Source: Lytechinus variegatus (Eukaryota; Echinodermata; Echinoidea; Temnopleuroida; Toxopneustidae). From it: a stretch of DNA of 64,000 bases. The position numbers were made by a program, and so were the translations under genes. Location of the stretch: NCBI RefSeq assembly GCF_018143015.1, contig NC_054751.1, positions 27,386,783 to 27,450,782 of the forward strand. Direction: 5' to 3'. Positions 1 through 11,417 of the stretch are shown here, in pieces; within the stretch, counting starts at the first letter, position 1, and each line of letters begins with the position of its first letter. The notes beneath the pieces were generated by a model. It did not search any database. It saw only the letters and a list, made by a program, of their open reading frames with translations, and was not told the DNA's origin.

Positions 1-148
1 CATTTTTGAAACATATCAATTTCATAATTGTACAGTCTTCTGTTAACCATCCAGGGCTTATTGGCAATGATCATAATACCTTCCATTACAGTATTATGTT
101 TCCATGATAGTTTTTATTCTTTTACTACTGTTTAGTTCTGTACTGTAT

Positions 149-154
<6 letters not shown>

Positions 155-198
<44 letters not shown>

Positions 199-259
199 TT
201 CATGCTCTGCCTCATCACAGACATCGAGCACTCTTCTTTACAAGGATAGCATTCACCAA

Positions 260-333
<74 letters not shown>

Positions 334-346
334 ATATAGAGAGAGC
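155..346. repeat. (TA)n microsatellites
   Basis: Two pure TA runs (about 155-194 and 262-327) are separated by about 65 bases of unique sequence. Open frames across them encode only Tyr-Ile repeats and are not genes. The rest of 1-940 shows no recognisable coding exon or repeat. Confidence 0.95.
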
Positions 347-940
347 CTATATTCTATACTGCATCTGTACTCTTTTGTGTTCTTTTCATTTCACGTTTAT
401 TGTCACCATCATCATCATCAGAATCATCCTTATCATGATTTTGTTATGTTCCTAGTATATTTGAGATATTTCTACTAGAATATAGCACGCTTAAATAATA
501 CACTTGTGCACTCGATGATTGCGCTTACAAGACTGATTTACTCGGGGCCATGTCAGCGTCTTACATACAGTATCTACACAGTATACTATACAGGTGAATA
601 CAAAGAGTTCTTTGTCAGGGGAGATGGAAAGTAGAGAAGCAGTAGAAGTGAAAGATTAGAGAAAGACAGAAAGTATAGTCTCAGAAAACAGACCTCAGTA
701 AGGTGAAAATCTCACAGATTTCATTAGAAGCCTTCAGAACAGTTTCATCAACATTTATCATCTGAAATATAAAATCTGACATTCCTTGATGTTGATTGGG
801 TGAGAAGCGCGGTTCCTTGTGGTAATTAACCGTCCAATAAAACAAGTCTTTGTCAGATGAAAACCCAACAAGTCTTGTCATGAAACCCTTCGTTGTTCTC
901 CTCCTGTCTTGTTACAATCATCTGTTTGTTTTCGTAATTC

Positions 941-1140
941 AAGGCTAGGTCACACCGCCCGAGCAATGTTGGAGCAGTAGGGAGAGAGGGTCGAATTTCG
1001 CTCACAAAATTGGGAAAAAAATCAACAACAAAAAACAAACAATCGAAATCGAAAATGGTGAACGGTAGCAAGCGGTGATGATTTTTTTCTCTCCGCTCTA
1101 CGACCGCTCCAACAACGTTCGGGCGGTGTGACCAGGCCTT
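941..1140. mobile_element. MITE with about 20-bp inverted termini
   Basis: The left end (AAGGCTAGGTCACACCGCCC) and right end (GGGCGGTGTGACCAGGCCTT) are imperfect inverted repeats; homology continues inward through the GTTGGAGC blocks. The element is 200 bp, has no coding capacity, and ends 32 bases before the splice acceptor of the next exon. Confidence 0.75.
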
Positions 1141-1172
1141 AAATTGAATGAATTTATTCTTTCAATTTCAAG

Positions 1173-1951
1173 AGGGTCCACTTTGCCAATGGGAGACGAC
1201 TGACGATACAGAACACCCCGATTCCTACGCTTCATTTGAAGAATTCAAGAGCACCTTGACTGTAGATTGCAAGCCCGGCGATCCTGGTGAACTGGTATGG
1301 ACAGTACCGATGGATGCCCCGGATATCCTCTATTACCATGTAAGTATTTCAAGCCATGATGGCATCACCAATATAGAGCACTTGCCATGAAGGGCATACA
1401 ACTCAATGTCCACTCCGCATCATGAAGATGATACTGGAAGGATCTACCTCCTAAATCTCAGTTGGTTTATGAAACTTTGAGACATTTCAAAATTGAAATT
1501 CCTGGATAGTGTGCTTCCCACTTATGGGTTGTATTTAATGAAAAAAATAATAAATGATGGAGAAATGAATGCCCCTTAAATGTTGCTTACATATCTCCTA
1601 CTTGCAAGGTCAAACATCACTCGGCTACTAGTTCATTGGCGACTCTATGAAATACGTGTACATTGTTACATCTTATACTACATTTTATTAAGTGTATTCT
1701 ATTCTTTGACTTTGCAGTGCTACACGCACCGCTTCCTTGGATGGAAGATCCATCTAGTAGACGAGGAGGAGGAAACAACGTCGCAGCGAATGAGCACGTC
1801 AGCTGGCAGCGCGACAGCTACAGATCGTGTCGCAGCCCATCTTTCGCAAATTATTGCAACAGGAGTTGCTGTATTTGCTGCTCTTGTTGTGTTCTTAACA
1901 GTAATTGGCATGCGGTTGCGAAGGTCTCAAGCCAAGGCATATGTTTTATAA
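1173..1951 (+). CDS. C-terminal exons of a Skeletor/DOMON-like type I membrane protein (5' partial)
   Basis: Two coding exons are visible: 1173-1339 and 1718-1951, with the stop at 1949-1951. The first follows an acceptor (TTTCAAG) and enters with two bases of a split codon; it ends TATTACCAT before GTAAGT. The second follows TTTGCAG and continues in phase 0 with CYTHRFLGWKIHLVD. The peptide has an extracellular module (TEHPDSYASFEEFKSTL, then CKPGDPGELVWTVPMDAPD, then YYH-CYTHR), one hydrophobic segment (IIATGVAVFAALVVFLTVIG) and a short basic tail ending AYVL. The WTVP.DAPD..YY.CYTHR..GWKI pattern is what I recall at the C-terminus of Skeletor-like proteins carrying DM13/DOMON domains; this is family recall, not a search result. 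Those domains and the signal peptide would lie upstream, outside the window. No enzymatic residues are visible here. The exon structure is more certain than the family. Confidence 0.7.
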
Positions 1952-2370
1952 GCAATGGTTAAAAGTAGCGATAGGAATATGAAAGAGAGAGAGAGAGAGA
2001 AGGGTGGGGGAGCAGACGTGGGAGTGAGAGTATATACTCTGAAATTGTGTCTTTCATTTTTTTCTGAAATTCTGTAATTATGATATATTAAGATCTTTGA
2101 ATATTCACTGCCTTTTATATTTCTTAGACAGTGATTGCATAATGTTATATATCTGAACATGCAAATGTATATACAACAGAAATTTAGGAAGTTATAAGAA
2201 AAAAATTGCAATGATGTTTCATTAAATTGGCCATGATAATTGTGTGTCTTATGCAAACCCATTCATTTTGATGTTTCAAAAGAAACAAACTCTCCTTGGG
2301 ACGTTACATTACCATCAGGTACCTGTAGTTGACAGTATATAAAGTTGAATTTTTGACATTTTTATTGCAG
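1952..2370 (+). other. 3' flank of the Skeletor-like gene
   Basis: Probable 3' UTR and downstream sequence. A short (GA)n run lies at 1984-2002. No conserved ORF was seen, and no polyadenylation site could be fixed. Confidence 0.4.
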
Positions 2371-3012
2371 GTGAAGGCGAGACTAAGGGATTAATGTATC
2401 TTCTTTCTTGTATCCGTCCACAAACATTATGACAGATGACCTTGCAAGCATGCATCACTTTTTAACCAAACTTCGGCTGTACATGAACCAATGGAACCTG
2501 CATGTAATGGTGAAGTTATAGGTCACATGGAAAGGTCAAAGGTTATTTCAGGTCAAATGTGAAAGTTTACATGCAAGACTCTCATATGACAGATATGTTT
2601 GAAACCGTATTTCACTTTTCAAGCAAACCTGGGTTGTAAATGTAGTTAAGGGACCTACATGTTATGATGCAGTCAGAGGTCACATGGTCAAAGGTCATTT
2701 CTTCAAAAACTTTGCTCTCTTTATTATTTTCTTCAAATAGGTTTATTTGACACCGCATCTTCCAGAGCACCCGGCTATACTGCATCCACAAACACTTTTC
2801 ACCTTCACACATGTAAAATATCAGTGCAATAGCAAAAGGGTGGAGTAGGTACAGGGGAATTAGATAGTATGTCATGAAATAGCCCTTCTCAAACATTATT
2901 TGGTATTACATTCTATGCAAGATTTTCCACAATGAGGTTTGGATACAATGCTGTTACGTGGTGAAGGGGTTGGCAATATTTCTAGCTATTTTCTCAAGTG
3001 GGCGAGACACAA
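2371..3012 (+). repeat. GTCTCGCC-family repeat, divergent copy
   Basis: It starts near AGGCGAGACT and ends at GTGGGCGAGACAC. Internal phrases (CAACCAAAC..., GGTCACATGG.AAGGTC.AAGGT, TTTCAGGTCAA) recur at 58119-58454. It contains several AGGTCA-type half-sites. It is non-coding and the boundaries are approximate. Confidence 0.6.
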
Positions 3013-3060
3013 CATTGCTAATGCCTTGATTCAAGTACAGCTTAATATTATCACGTTTCA

Positions 3061-3250
3061 AACTTTAAGGCCATCCAGTATGATCTAAAGAGGGGCGACA
3101 CTGTAAACACGTCAACAAACCTTATCCACCGACCTTATATAAGAACCACTTCCTTTAATTCTTTCATAACATCTTGTATTAAAGAGTGGAACCGGTTACC
3201 TGCTGATATTAGGAAATGTACAATTTGTTATCGGTTTAAAGTTTAAAGGA
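3061..3250 (+). pseudogene. LINE ORF2 C-terminal relic (CR1/L2/Rex-like)
   Basis: Frame 1 from 3121 to 3246 reads 41 codons and a stop, including RTTSFNSFI and IKEWNRLPADIRKCT. This matches the C-terminal signature of non-LTR reverse-transcriptase ORFs (arginine-rich stretch, then .EWN.LP..I). Nothing of the reverse transcriptase or endonuclease domains remains. It is a 5'-truncated, dead copy. Confidence 0.7.
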
Positions 3251-3358
3251 TATCTTTTTGATAATCCGGGTTAGATCTAGTATAGAAAGTATCGTTCTAT
3301 ATAAATATGAGTTATCACGTAGCTGGCCAGCCTATAGTCGCTTGTGTGTGTGTGTTGA

Positions 3359-3530
3359 GGTGCCATGGCCGAGTGGTCTAAGGCGCCTGGCTATGCATGG
3401 AAAGTCCAGGGTTCGATCCCCCGGCCTCGGCACCTATGCCCGTGAGCAAAGCATTTAATCTACAATGCTCTTTTATCTTGCTCTCAAATAAATGGAAATG
3501 CTATATGCATTATTTGTAACTAGGTGTTCA
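3359..3530 (+). repeat. tRNA-derived SINE
   Basis: The head (3359-3433) has an acceptor-like GGTGCC...GGCACC pair, a Leu/Ser-type A box (TGGCCGAGTGGTCTAAGG) and a B box (GGTTCGATCCC). The anticodon stem and loop are degenerate, so it is not a working tRNA gene. The body ends AAATAAATGGAAATGCTATA, and the same tail recurs at about 41309. Confidence 0.75.
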
Positions 3531-4177
3531 CTTGTTTTTAAAAAAAAGTGAGGATGTGTTTGTGTTGCATATTTGTTTTTGCTTATCTCTGTTTTTTTTC
3601 TGTATATATCTTTATGTTATTCTTATTATGTACAGTATGTTCCTTCATTGTTTACATCTCATTTATTGTAGGGCCCCACTCACAAGCTCTGCTTTTTAGG
3701 GTTCCTCAACAACCTCTCATATATATTATTTATCTTTTTGTATTATTTGTTCATTGATTTGTACTTATTTGTCTGTTTTTTTAACAAATTTAATTTGAAC
3801 TTAACTAAGGGACAGGGGTTGCTGCCCCTTTGAATTCTTGATTCATTAAACAAGTGAAAGAGGGAATAAAGATACCAACTTCACAGAATGAAGTCTGGGG
3901 CATGTATAGGTCTATACTTCAAATTTTATTCAATTAAGAAAAAAAAATTAAGTCACTTAGAGGTTGCCCCCCCCCCATCAAAATATGACAATGCCCCTTG
4001 ATCTGAAGTGAGCTTTGTTTAAAACAATACTAGTGAATTGGTGATATTTGCAGGTCTTTTTCTGAAATATTAGCTTATTTAGATTTTTAGTTCCAAATTA
4101 AACATTTGTTTGTTAAAAAAAAACATAATAATGTAAATACATGTACTTAATAGAGTATTCTTAAGAAAAATAATATA
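3531..4177. other. Gene-free stretch, possible LINE 3' tail
   Basis: The piece around 3660-3730 (GGGCCCCACTCACAAGC, then GGGTTCCTCAACAAC) looks like a non-LTR 3' UTR, but only by recall. No coding signal is seen. Confidence 0.3.
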
Positions 4178-4383
4178 CAGAGCTGCCAAGTAGTACTGAT
4201 TTTCCGTATTTAGTACTGAAAAATGAGAAGAATACTGATGGTTTGATGCAAAATACTGATTTCTAAAGTTTCAGTTTATGTGTTGTCCTGTGCTATTTCC
4301 TTGGAAATACTGATTTCCTCACCAAAATACTGATTTTCAGCTTTAGAAATACTGAAATGTACTTGTTCAGGTTGGCAGCTCTG
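4178..4383. mobile_element. hAT-like MITE, CAGAGCTGCCAA family, copy 1
   Basis: The termini are CAGAGCTGCCAAG and GGTTGGCAGCTCTG. The hexamer AATATA precedes the left end and follows the right end, suggesting a 6-bp target duplication. The interior repeats the phrase AATACTGATTT. It is 206 bp and non-coding. Relatives are at 30245, 34308 and 46228. Confidence 0.8.
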
Positions 4384-7300
4384 AATATATGTACAATTTC
4401 TATCTCATTTTTAGAAACTGCGAATTTGAATATTGATAGCATGCAATATAATAAACTTTATTTGTGGCCATATACAGTAAGTGTAGCTGCATTACGACAT
4501 GAAATAGATTGGATAGTACTATAAGTAGAGAATTATTAAATATGTATGATGTGCACGCAATGGTAAAAATGACTTTACAGGGACCTTAAATGTAATGTAG
4601 TTAAATGTCTTTAAATTTTACTTATACACATGACCAAGGCTTATTGAACATAAGTAAGAGAGGTAGTGAAGCAAGTGAGTTTTCCAGATGGCAGTTTTTA
4701 TTTTTCCTGTTTTTTGTTTTTCATTTAAATGTTAATTGAAGAAAGATCACGTACATCCCCCTATTTAACCAACAGTTTAATGCTCGTATTCTAGCCAACT
4801 TTTTGAGTTGGTTGAACAAAATGTGAGTGTAGAATCTTGATGCAATTATAACAGTACTATCTTTTATACTTCACAATGTTAAGCACATATCCACTTGTTA
4901 GTTATGTTATTTTCAGGTATGCAATATTACCTATATTTTGATATATGTTTTATCTTTTTATTTTGAATGATTTTTATCTTAAGTGCAGGGTGCCTTTTAA
5001 TAGTATGCAAGCAAATCAAAATAGGCCTATAATAAAGTGTGAAGTAAATTGTATCATGTGAGAAAGATATATGCATGTAAATTTGTAACGTGTTGTCAGA
5101 ATATTATGAGAAAAAAATAAAACAAATGAATATCACATGCTGGTATTAAACGTATTCTGATTTGATTCACCAAGTTCACTGCATGTACATGAATGTTCTT
5201 GAATATGACCATTATGAAGGGAAAATAATGAAAACTGCTCCTATTTTAGTAAAATATAAAACCTTTATCAATTTCTTCATCCATTGGGTTTGTATTGTGT
5301 TTGATAGCCAGTAGTTTTAGAGGTACAGCAAGGGTGTATACAGGATTTTCCCGAGAAAAATTTGACAAGCAAAATTGGGAGAAAAAGGGTTTTCACAAAA
5401 AATTGTCATTTCGTCCGCGAGAAATATGACAAGCAAAAATACAGAAAGAAAAGAAGGTCCTCATTTCTGTATGAATGGCATATTTCCATTACAACTGTAA
5501 ATATGCTGTATCTTTTAAGGGGGCACACTTGTGTAATAACAGTATATTTACATTAAAATTTTTGAGTATGGCTCTCAAAGGGGGGGGGGGGGCACAGCCC
5601 CTGGATTTGCCACTGAGGTACTTTGTATTGCATTTTTTCATTATTATGAATGCTAGAAATTACATATGAAATATGCGAACAGCTTCCCCATATATCGTGT
5701 AATATATTCCATAAAATCTTTTCTTGTTCAACTTATAAAAATATAATACAATACCTTATTTCTCAAGAAGGGGGTCTAGATGTGTCTGATTATACACCTC
5801 CAGAACAAATAAAATAAATTTTAATTTTGTTCCATGAAAATTGTATTTTATGGAATCTATGCCATTATGACATATCGGGGAGCCGTTCATCTGACATCGC
5901 AAAACTTTTAAAAAAAATCACAACTCCATCATTGCTCTTTGACAGATCTTCATGAAACCACCAATATTTGTCTCCATTTTATCTGCTCATATTTTAATGG
6001 TGACGATGGACTCCCCCCTTTAGCCCATCGTTAAATGGTGCTGTTCCAATACCTCACTGTTTTTTTCCTTTAGATACCAGGCTAGATACATACATACAGG
6101 TAATACAAGACAACAAAACATTTCATTTTCTGTTTGTTCTTCACATAGACCATACTGTCTTTCATTTTATTAGAATTGTCTCATTATAGTAATATAATTC
6201 ACTGTTACAGAGAATACAACTCTGAAAACATGCTGTGGCCCATCATGGATCACCTCAAACGTGGCATACGTGGCTATACATATCATTTTTAATTAAAAAG
6301 TCACTGATATTCCATGTTCATGATGATTAATACAAAATAGTGCACGAGTAACAGTATTTCTATATTCACAAGGGAAGAGCTGCAATGTATTGTCGAGTTC
6401 AGAATTTCTCTCACATTTTCTCAATTTCGACTTTATAGCTTTATGTTTACTGCCAGACAACTTATGCCTGGGCATGCAACACGATTTTCAGATCATTTTT
6501 TTTGCCACGTACAAATCAAGATGCATCACATTGTTTGACTGTTTATAATTATTCCACTTGTTTAAATTTGAATTAAATCACTAGATGGCATGTTATTAAA
6601 GCAGATATATCTTTACGTCTCATTATACAGCAGTCCACCATCTTATAGCAATGGAACAAAAACATCATTTGTTGTGTAAAATAAAAGAGGCAACAGTTGC
6701 ATCCCTCATACACAATTCGTACCCAAAATTGATCAAAATTTCTTGTCAACGATATCCCTCATTCATTTTTTCCATTTTCCCCCAAATCCTAATAGGTTCC
6801 ATGGTTCTTTCAAAATAGACGTGACTAACTACCAAAGATTCAATATTCTGAATGTTCCTTAATCTGAATGTTTCTTATTCTGAAAAATGAATGAAGTGCG
6901 TTATTACAGAGGTTAATTCATTTGAAAATAAAGGTTTGTATTGTTAATTACTTTTATGCTCATAAACCTCATTTTATTTTTGAACAACCAACCCTTCAGA
7001 ATAACGAATCTTAATTGTATTTTAGATGATCGAAACTTTCTGAAAAATGAACCTTTTTTGTCAGGATTTATCAACCTTGGAAACTTGAATTTCTGAATAC
7101 AGACCCATTTTAATAAGAAGTGTATACCAATAACGTATGCAGCAATTAGACATTACTAGCATGTGTAATGAACTTCATTCCCATTACTAGCATTAGCATG
7201 TGTAATGAACTTCATTCCCATACATATTAAATTCACTCATTTTAATAATCTCTATTAAATATGATAAACACACACACGAACATATGATATTTGTGCGTCT

Positions 7301-8315
7301 CAAGTCTTAATTCATGAAAGATCTCCATGGCATATTTTGTCAAAATCAAGTTATTTGTAGGACATTTCATGAAGCTGATCGTAAGTTATGATTGACTTAA
7401 TACGAGACTGTTAAACCCTTTCTTGTGTTGATTATATACCTCTATGAAGATAATTTAGCACATAGGAACATGTTCCAGCCGTGCAAAACTTTAGAACGAG
7501 CAGCTTCATGAAACATCTTCATTTACACTTCACTATTAACTGGGCATCAATCCACAGACCAGCGATCCTTAAAGATTGATTATAGTAATACATGTATATG
7601 CAATTAGAAAGCATATACAACAGAAATATTATGCAATGCATCGACTCTACTCATGATATATTTTACAATGGGAGACGGCTACTAAGAAAACATAAGTCTT
7701 TACTGGGAAACATCCCAAGAAAAACGACTAATCAAATGTTCAAATGTAACAAATAAAAAAGAAAATATTTGGCTTCACTCCAGTAACCACAACTGGGATT
7801 ATTTTTAGGTTCAGAAATACTATGGTCTAAATGGCATTCAAGAAAAAATAATGGGACATTTACACTATTCCAATAAAAGTCAAGTCACACATTAAGTCAC
7901 GTTAGCATTGGATAACCATAAAGTAAATGAACATATATCTTCATAATTCTTATATTGCTCTCTGTTATGTACATATTCAAATTTGTTCAGTGCTATGCAC
8001 CGCTTCGTATAACCCTACTTAAAAGAAAAATATACACTCTCCAATACACAGAGAAATAGTACATTTTTTGTGCGTCTTAGTAACATTAAAAAGTACATAT
8101 AGCAGTTTGCATCCTTAATAGTGTGAAATACATACATCTGTAGGCTAACTATTCTAAATACCTCAAAAGTTGATTTTATAATCCTAATTTCTTGTCCACA
8201 TCGAAAGAAAGGCAGAAAACTGCCAAGAGCTTGTGGAACGAAGAAAATTTTTTAAAATAAAATTTTCATATGAGCAGTGATTAATGTTTAAGATAATAAG
8301 AGTCATTTAAACAGA
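4384..8315. other. Gene-free intergenic stretch
   Basis: No ORF here has a recognisable domain. At 5340-5630 a G-run followed by GGCACAGCCCCTGG and GCCACTG resembles the repeat at 40850-41260. At 7152-7220 a roughly 40-bp block containing GCATGTGTAATGAACTTCA is tandemly duplicated. The remainder shows nothing I can name. Confidence 0.4.
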
Positions 8316-8665
8316 GGTGAGGAGAGAGATAAAGAAAGAGAGATAGAAAGGGGGATAAGGAGATAAAGAAAGAGAGAGAGAGAGAGGAAGAGGGGGGTTA
8401 AGTGAAATAAAGAAAAAGGGGCATTTCATGAGTGTGGAGATAGACGGGGAGAGAGAAAGAGGGTGAGAGAGGAAGAGAGAAAAAAAGGCATGAGAGAGGG
8501 GGGAAAACAAGGTTAAGAGCAGGAGAGACAGAGGGACAGGAGACAGAGAGAGGGTGATGGAGAGAAAGAGACATCGACAGGGGAAGAGAGAAAGAGGAAG
8601 CATGAGAGAGAATACGGAGATTGGGAAAAAAGACTAGGATGGAAGCGAGAGAGAGAGAGAACTTG
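8316..8665. repeat. Polypurine (GA-rich) tract
   Basis: About 350 bases of almost pure purine on the + strand, built from AGAGAG, GGGG and AAAG runs. The complementary-strand ORFs are Ser/Leu/Pro low-complexity artefacts. Mirror-symmetric purine tracts of this kind can adopt triplex structures; that is general knowledge, not shown here. Confidence 0.85.
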
Positions 8666-9255
8666 CAATTGGTGTGCATCATCTCTGCCTCTTACAACAA
8701 AATGCCTCTAAATGAAAACACATACAAAAAATAAAAATACAAAATAAATCAACTATATACCTATACATGTACATGCAGCAGTTTCCTGTATGCCTAACAC
8801 TCTACACCCATGAACTAATATAAAAGATTTAACAGTGATTTTGCATGGCCTGTGTCTTTTCATGCTTTAATTAGATCAAAGACACGTTATGATTTCAGCA
8901 CACAATTTCCTCTTGAAATGATTAATCAAGTAAATATCAATAACAAACATCAGAGCAATTAAAAGTCAATATTGCTTTCTAATGCCAGTGTGTAGCACAT
9001 GATAGATGCAAAATATTCAAACAGGAAATTAAATTTATAAGTAACAGAAGAATTACAATGAACCTTTGTTGTGGCGCTCATTGGGTGGAGAAGATGAAAC
9101 AAATATGATCAGAAATTTTTCTGACTGGAGTTATTATCATTTTTTTTGTAAGAGACTGAAATATCAATACTCTCCCCTTTATTGACTAACTGGACACTAC
9201 AGGTTTAAATTGGATTGAGATGGACATTGCAATGAAAAATGATGATTCCAAACAT

Positions 9256-10030
9256 ACAGAAAAGGTCTTCTTCAAAGTGCATGTATTGTCACACTACTTG
9301 AGACATGGCCCATTAGTAGGAGAGCACTCACAGATCATTTGTTAGGGTTATTATGTATCATGAAGTTTGTGAACAGCAATCCTTTCAAACAGAAGCAGTT
9401 GGACGATTTCAAATTCGGTGTTGGTATTGGCAACACCATTCAGTGTGCCTTCCCTTCACAAAGAGATTCAAATCACATTACTGATAGCCTAACACCTAGT
9501 GAGATTAATCACAGGACACCATGATTTTACATTTGCTGCTGCATAGAACCTCTGTAAAAAAATCAGCCAACACCAAAGTCAACACCAAACTTGATATCAT
9601 CCAGTGAGCTTTCATGAATTAATCGGGAACATATCCCTCAGAAAAACACAGAAAAGGTCTTCTTCAAAGTGCATGTATTGTCACACTACTTGAGACATGG
9701 CCCATTAGTAGGAGAGCACTCACAGATCATTTGTTAGGGTTATTATGTATCACAAAGTTTGTGAACAGCAATCCTTTCAAACAGAAGCAGTCGGACGATT
9801 TCAAGTTTGGTGTCGGTGTTGGCAACACCATTCAGTGTGCCTTCCCTTCACAAAAAGATTCAAATCACATCAATGATAGCCCAACACCTAGTGAGATTAA
9901 TCACAGGACACCATGATTTTACATTTGGTGCTGCATTGAACCTCTGTAAAAAAAAACCAGCCAACACCAAACTTGATATCATCCAGTGAGCTTTCATGAC
10001 TTAACCGGGAATATATCCCTCAGAAAAACA
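9256..10030 (+). repeat. Tandem duplication of a 392-bp block
   Basis: Two head-to-tail units, about 9256-9647 and 9648-10030, differ at only scattered positions. Each starts near ACAGAAAAGGTCTTCTTC and ends near TATCCCTCAGAAAAACAC. Both keep a 61-codon frame (9339-9524 and 9731-9916) ending SEINHRTP, with about seven substitutions between them. The peptide matches nothing I recognise. Confidence 0.85.
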
Positions 10031-10340
10031 CTATTATCAAACTAAATGACATATAAAGAGGTTGACTGCTAATACTTTTACGAGATCATAAACCAAAATC
10101 ATGTGAAAATGCCCATTATTGCATATAAAGAGAAGCAGTATAGTTTTTGTGCATTCTGTTGTGAAAACAGGACCGTTCTCAAAATACTTATAACAAATGG
10201 CTTCATGATGTACACAATAGTCAATGGAAGTTAAACTGTAAACAAGAATTATGGAAGATAGTCTGAACCAAAAACGTGCAACCAACTCTTCGGGGACAAC
10301 TTTGTTTTCATGGGGAATTTGACACCAATCAGATGCTTAA

Positions 10341-10731
10341 AGGTAAATGCTAGTTTTGGTAACGATATCAAAATGAGTTCGTACAGAATCCAATGAAATG
10401 ACCACTAAAGTGTCTGTATAAATAAAATGCATGTGCCAAAAGATTCTGGAAGAAATCGTGTAATTGCTGAGAAATCAGCAAATAAGCACGGGATTCGGGT
10501 AGGGCGTCGGGCCCGACGCCCTAAGCAATAATCATACATTGTCCCACGTGCACTTATCTGTGTTGGGGATTTTCGGTGTGAACATTTTTCAGCGTCGATT
10601 TCAAGAATTCACAAAGTCCAGTTAATATAACTGTACCAGATCCAGATCCTCGATGATATACTGGCAATTAAGCCTTGTTCTACAGACTTTCTCATGAAAT
10701 CAGTGTTAACTGCAACTACTGGAATTTCTCT
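10341..10731. mobile_element. TTAA-flanked MITE, family A, full copy 1
   Basis: It is flanked by TTAA at 10337-10340 and 10732-10735. The ends are AGGTAAATGCTAGTT and AACTACTGGAATTTCTCT, a degenerate inverted pair. Related copies lie at 10736, 29655, 37406 and 47005. A TTAA target duplication fits piggyBac- or Kolobok-type mobilisation. No coding capacity. Confidence 0.75.
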
Positions 10732-10735
10732 TTAA

Positions 10736-10930
10736 AGAGAAATGCCAGTTGTAACGATGAAAAAATGGTTCTTACATAATCCAAGGAAAATTACCAATCA
10801 AGCGTATTTGCGTGAAAATAAAAAAAATATGTGCCAAAGGATTTGAGGAGAATTTGTGTGATTGCTGAGAAATTAGCAAAATAAGTTCCTGCAAAATGTC
10901 GGATATTTTTCCAAGCAATGATAATACAGT
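10736..10930. mobile_element. TTAA-flanked MITE, family A, truncated copy 2
   Basis: It begins AGAGAAATGCCAGTTG immediately after the TTAA that ends copy 1, so two elements share one target site. It follows the family to about 10905 and then degenerates. Confidence 0.65.
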
Positions 10931-11106
10931 AACTGGTGAGGAATTCATTCTACCATGAATGAACTGGTATCATGGTTCTCACTAAATCTTGGGATTTTCC
11001 AGAGTTTAAAATACATTTATCCTTCCAAGGTCTTTCCCCCAGCGTTTCATACAGAAAGGCAGTATACAGTTTTGCCTCCTCCTCCATTGAAGCATTATCA
11101 CACTTT

Positions 11107-11417
11107 GGCCCATATTCTGAAGTCAGGTTTAACTTAGACCATGGTTTAACTCTGTGTTAAAATTATGGGAAGCCAAAGGTGTCACAATTTTTATTAAATT
11201 GTTTGTTTCTTATGTTTACTGTGCTCTTTCCCGATTTATTGATGGTGAAGACAATCATCTATTTATACTTCCTACACCATTATGAATGATTTAAGAGCCA
11301 AATGGGGTGAAATATTATATCTCTACTGTTAGGGATTTATGTAACAATTGGCTGTCCATACTTAAACCACAACTTTAAACTTGAGTTTAAGTTAAACCCG
11401 ACTTCAGAATATGGGCC
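11107..11417. mobile_element. MITE with GGCCCATATTCTGAAGTC termini, copy 1
   Basis: The left GGCCCATATTCTGAAGTC is answered by GACTTCAGAATATGGGCC on the right; inside these, GGTTTAA and TTAAACC blocks continue the inverted pairing. TTT flanks both ends. It is 311 bp. A diverged copy lies at 56068-56393. Confidence 0.85.

Noticed and set aside
104-478. 124-codon open frame
   Set aside because: It is largely Tyr-Ile repeats produced by the TA microsatellites, with no domain.
3359-3433. Functional tRNA gene
   Set aside because: The A and B boxes and acceptor pairing are present, but the anticodon stem is degenerate, the T-stem has a mismatch, and the SINE body follows directly.
8307-8682. Two overlapping - strand frames of about 95 codons
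   Set aside because: Low-complexity Ser/Leu/Pro sequence from the purine tract read on the opposite strand.
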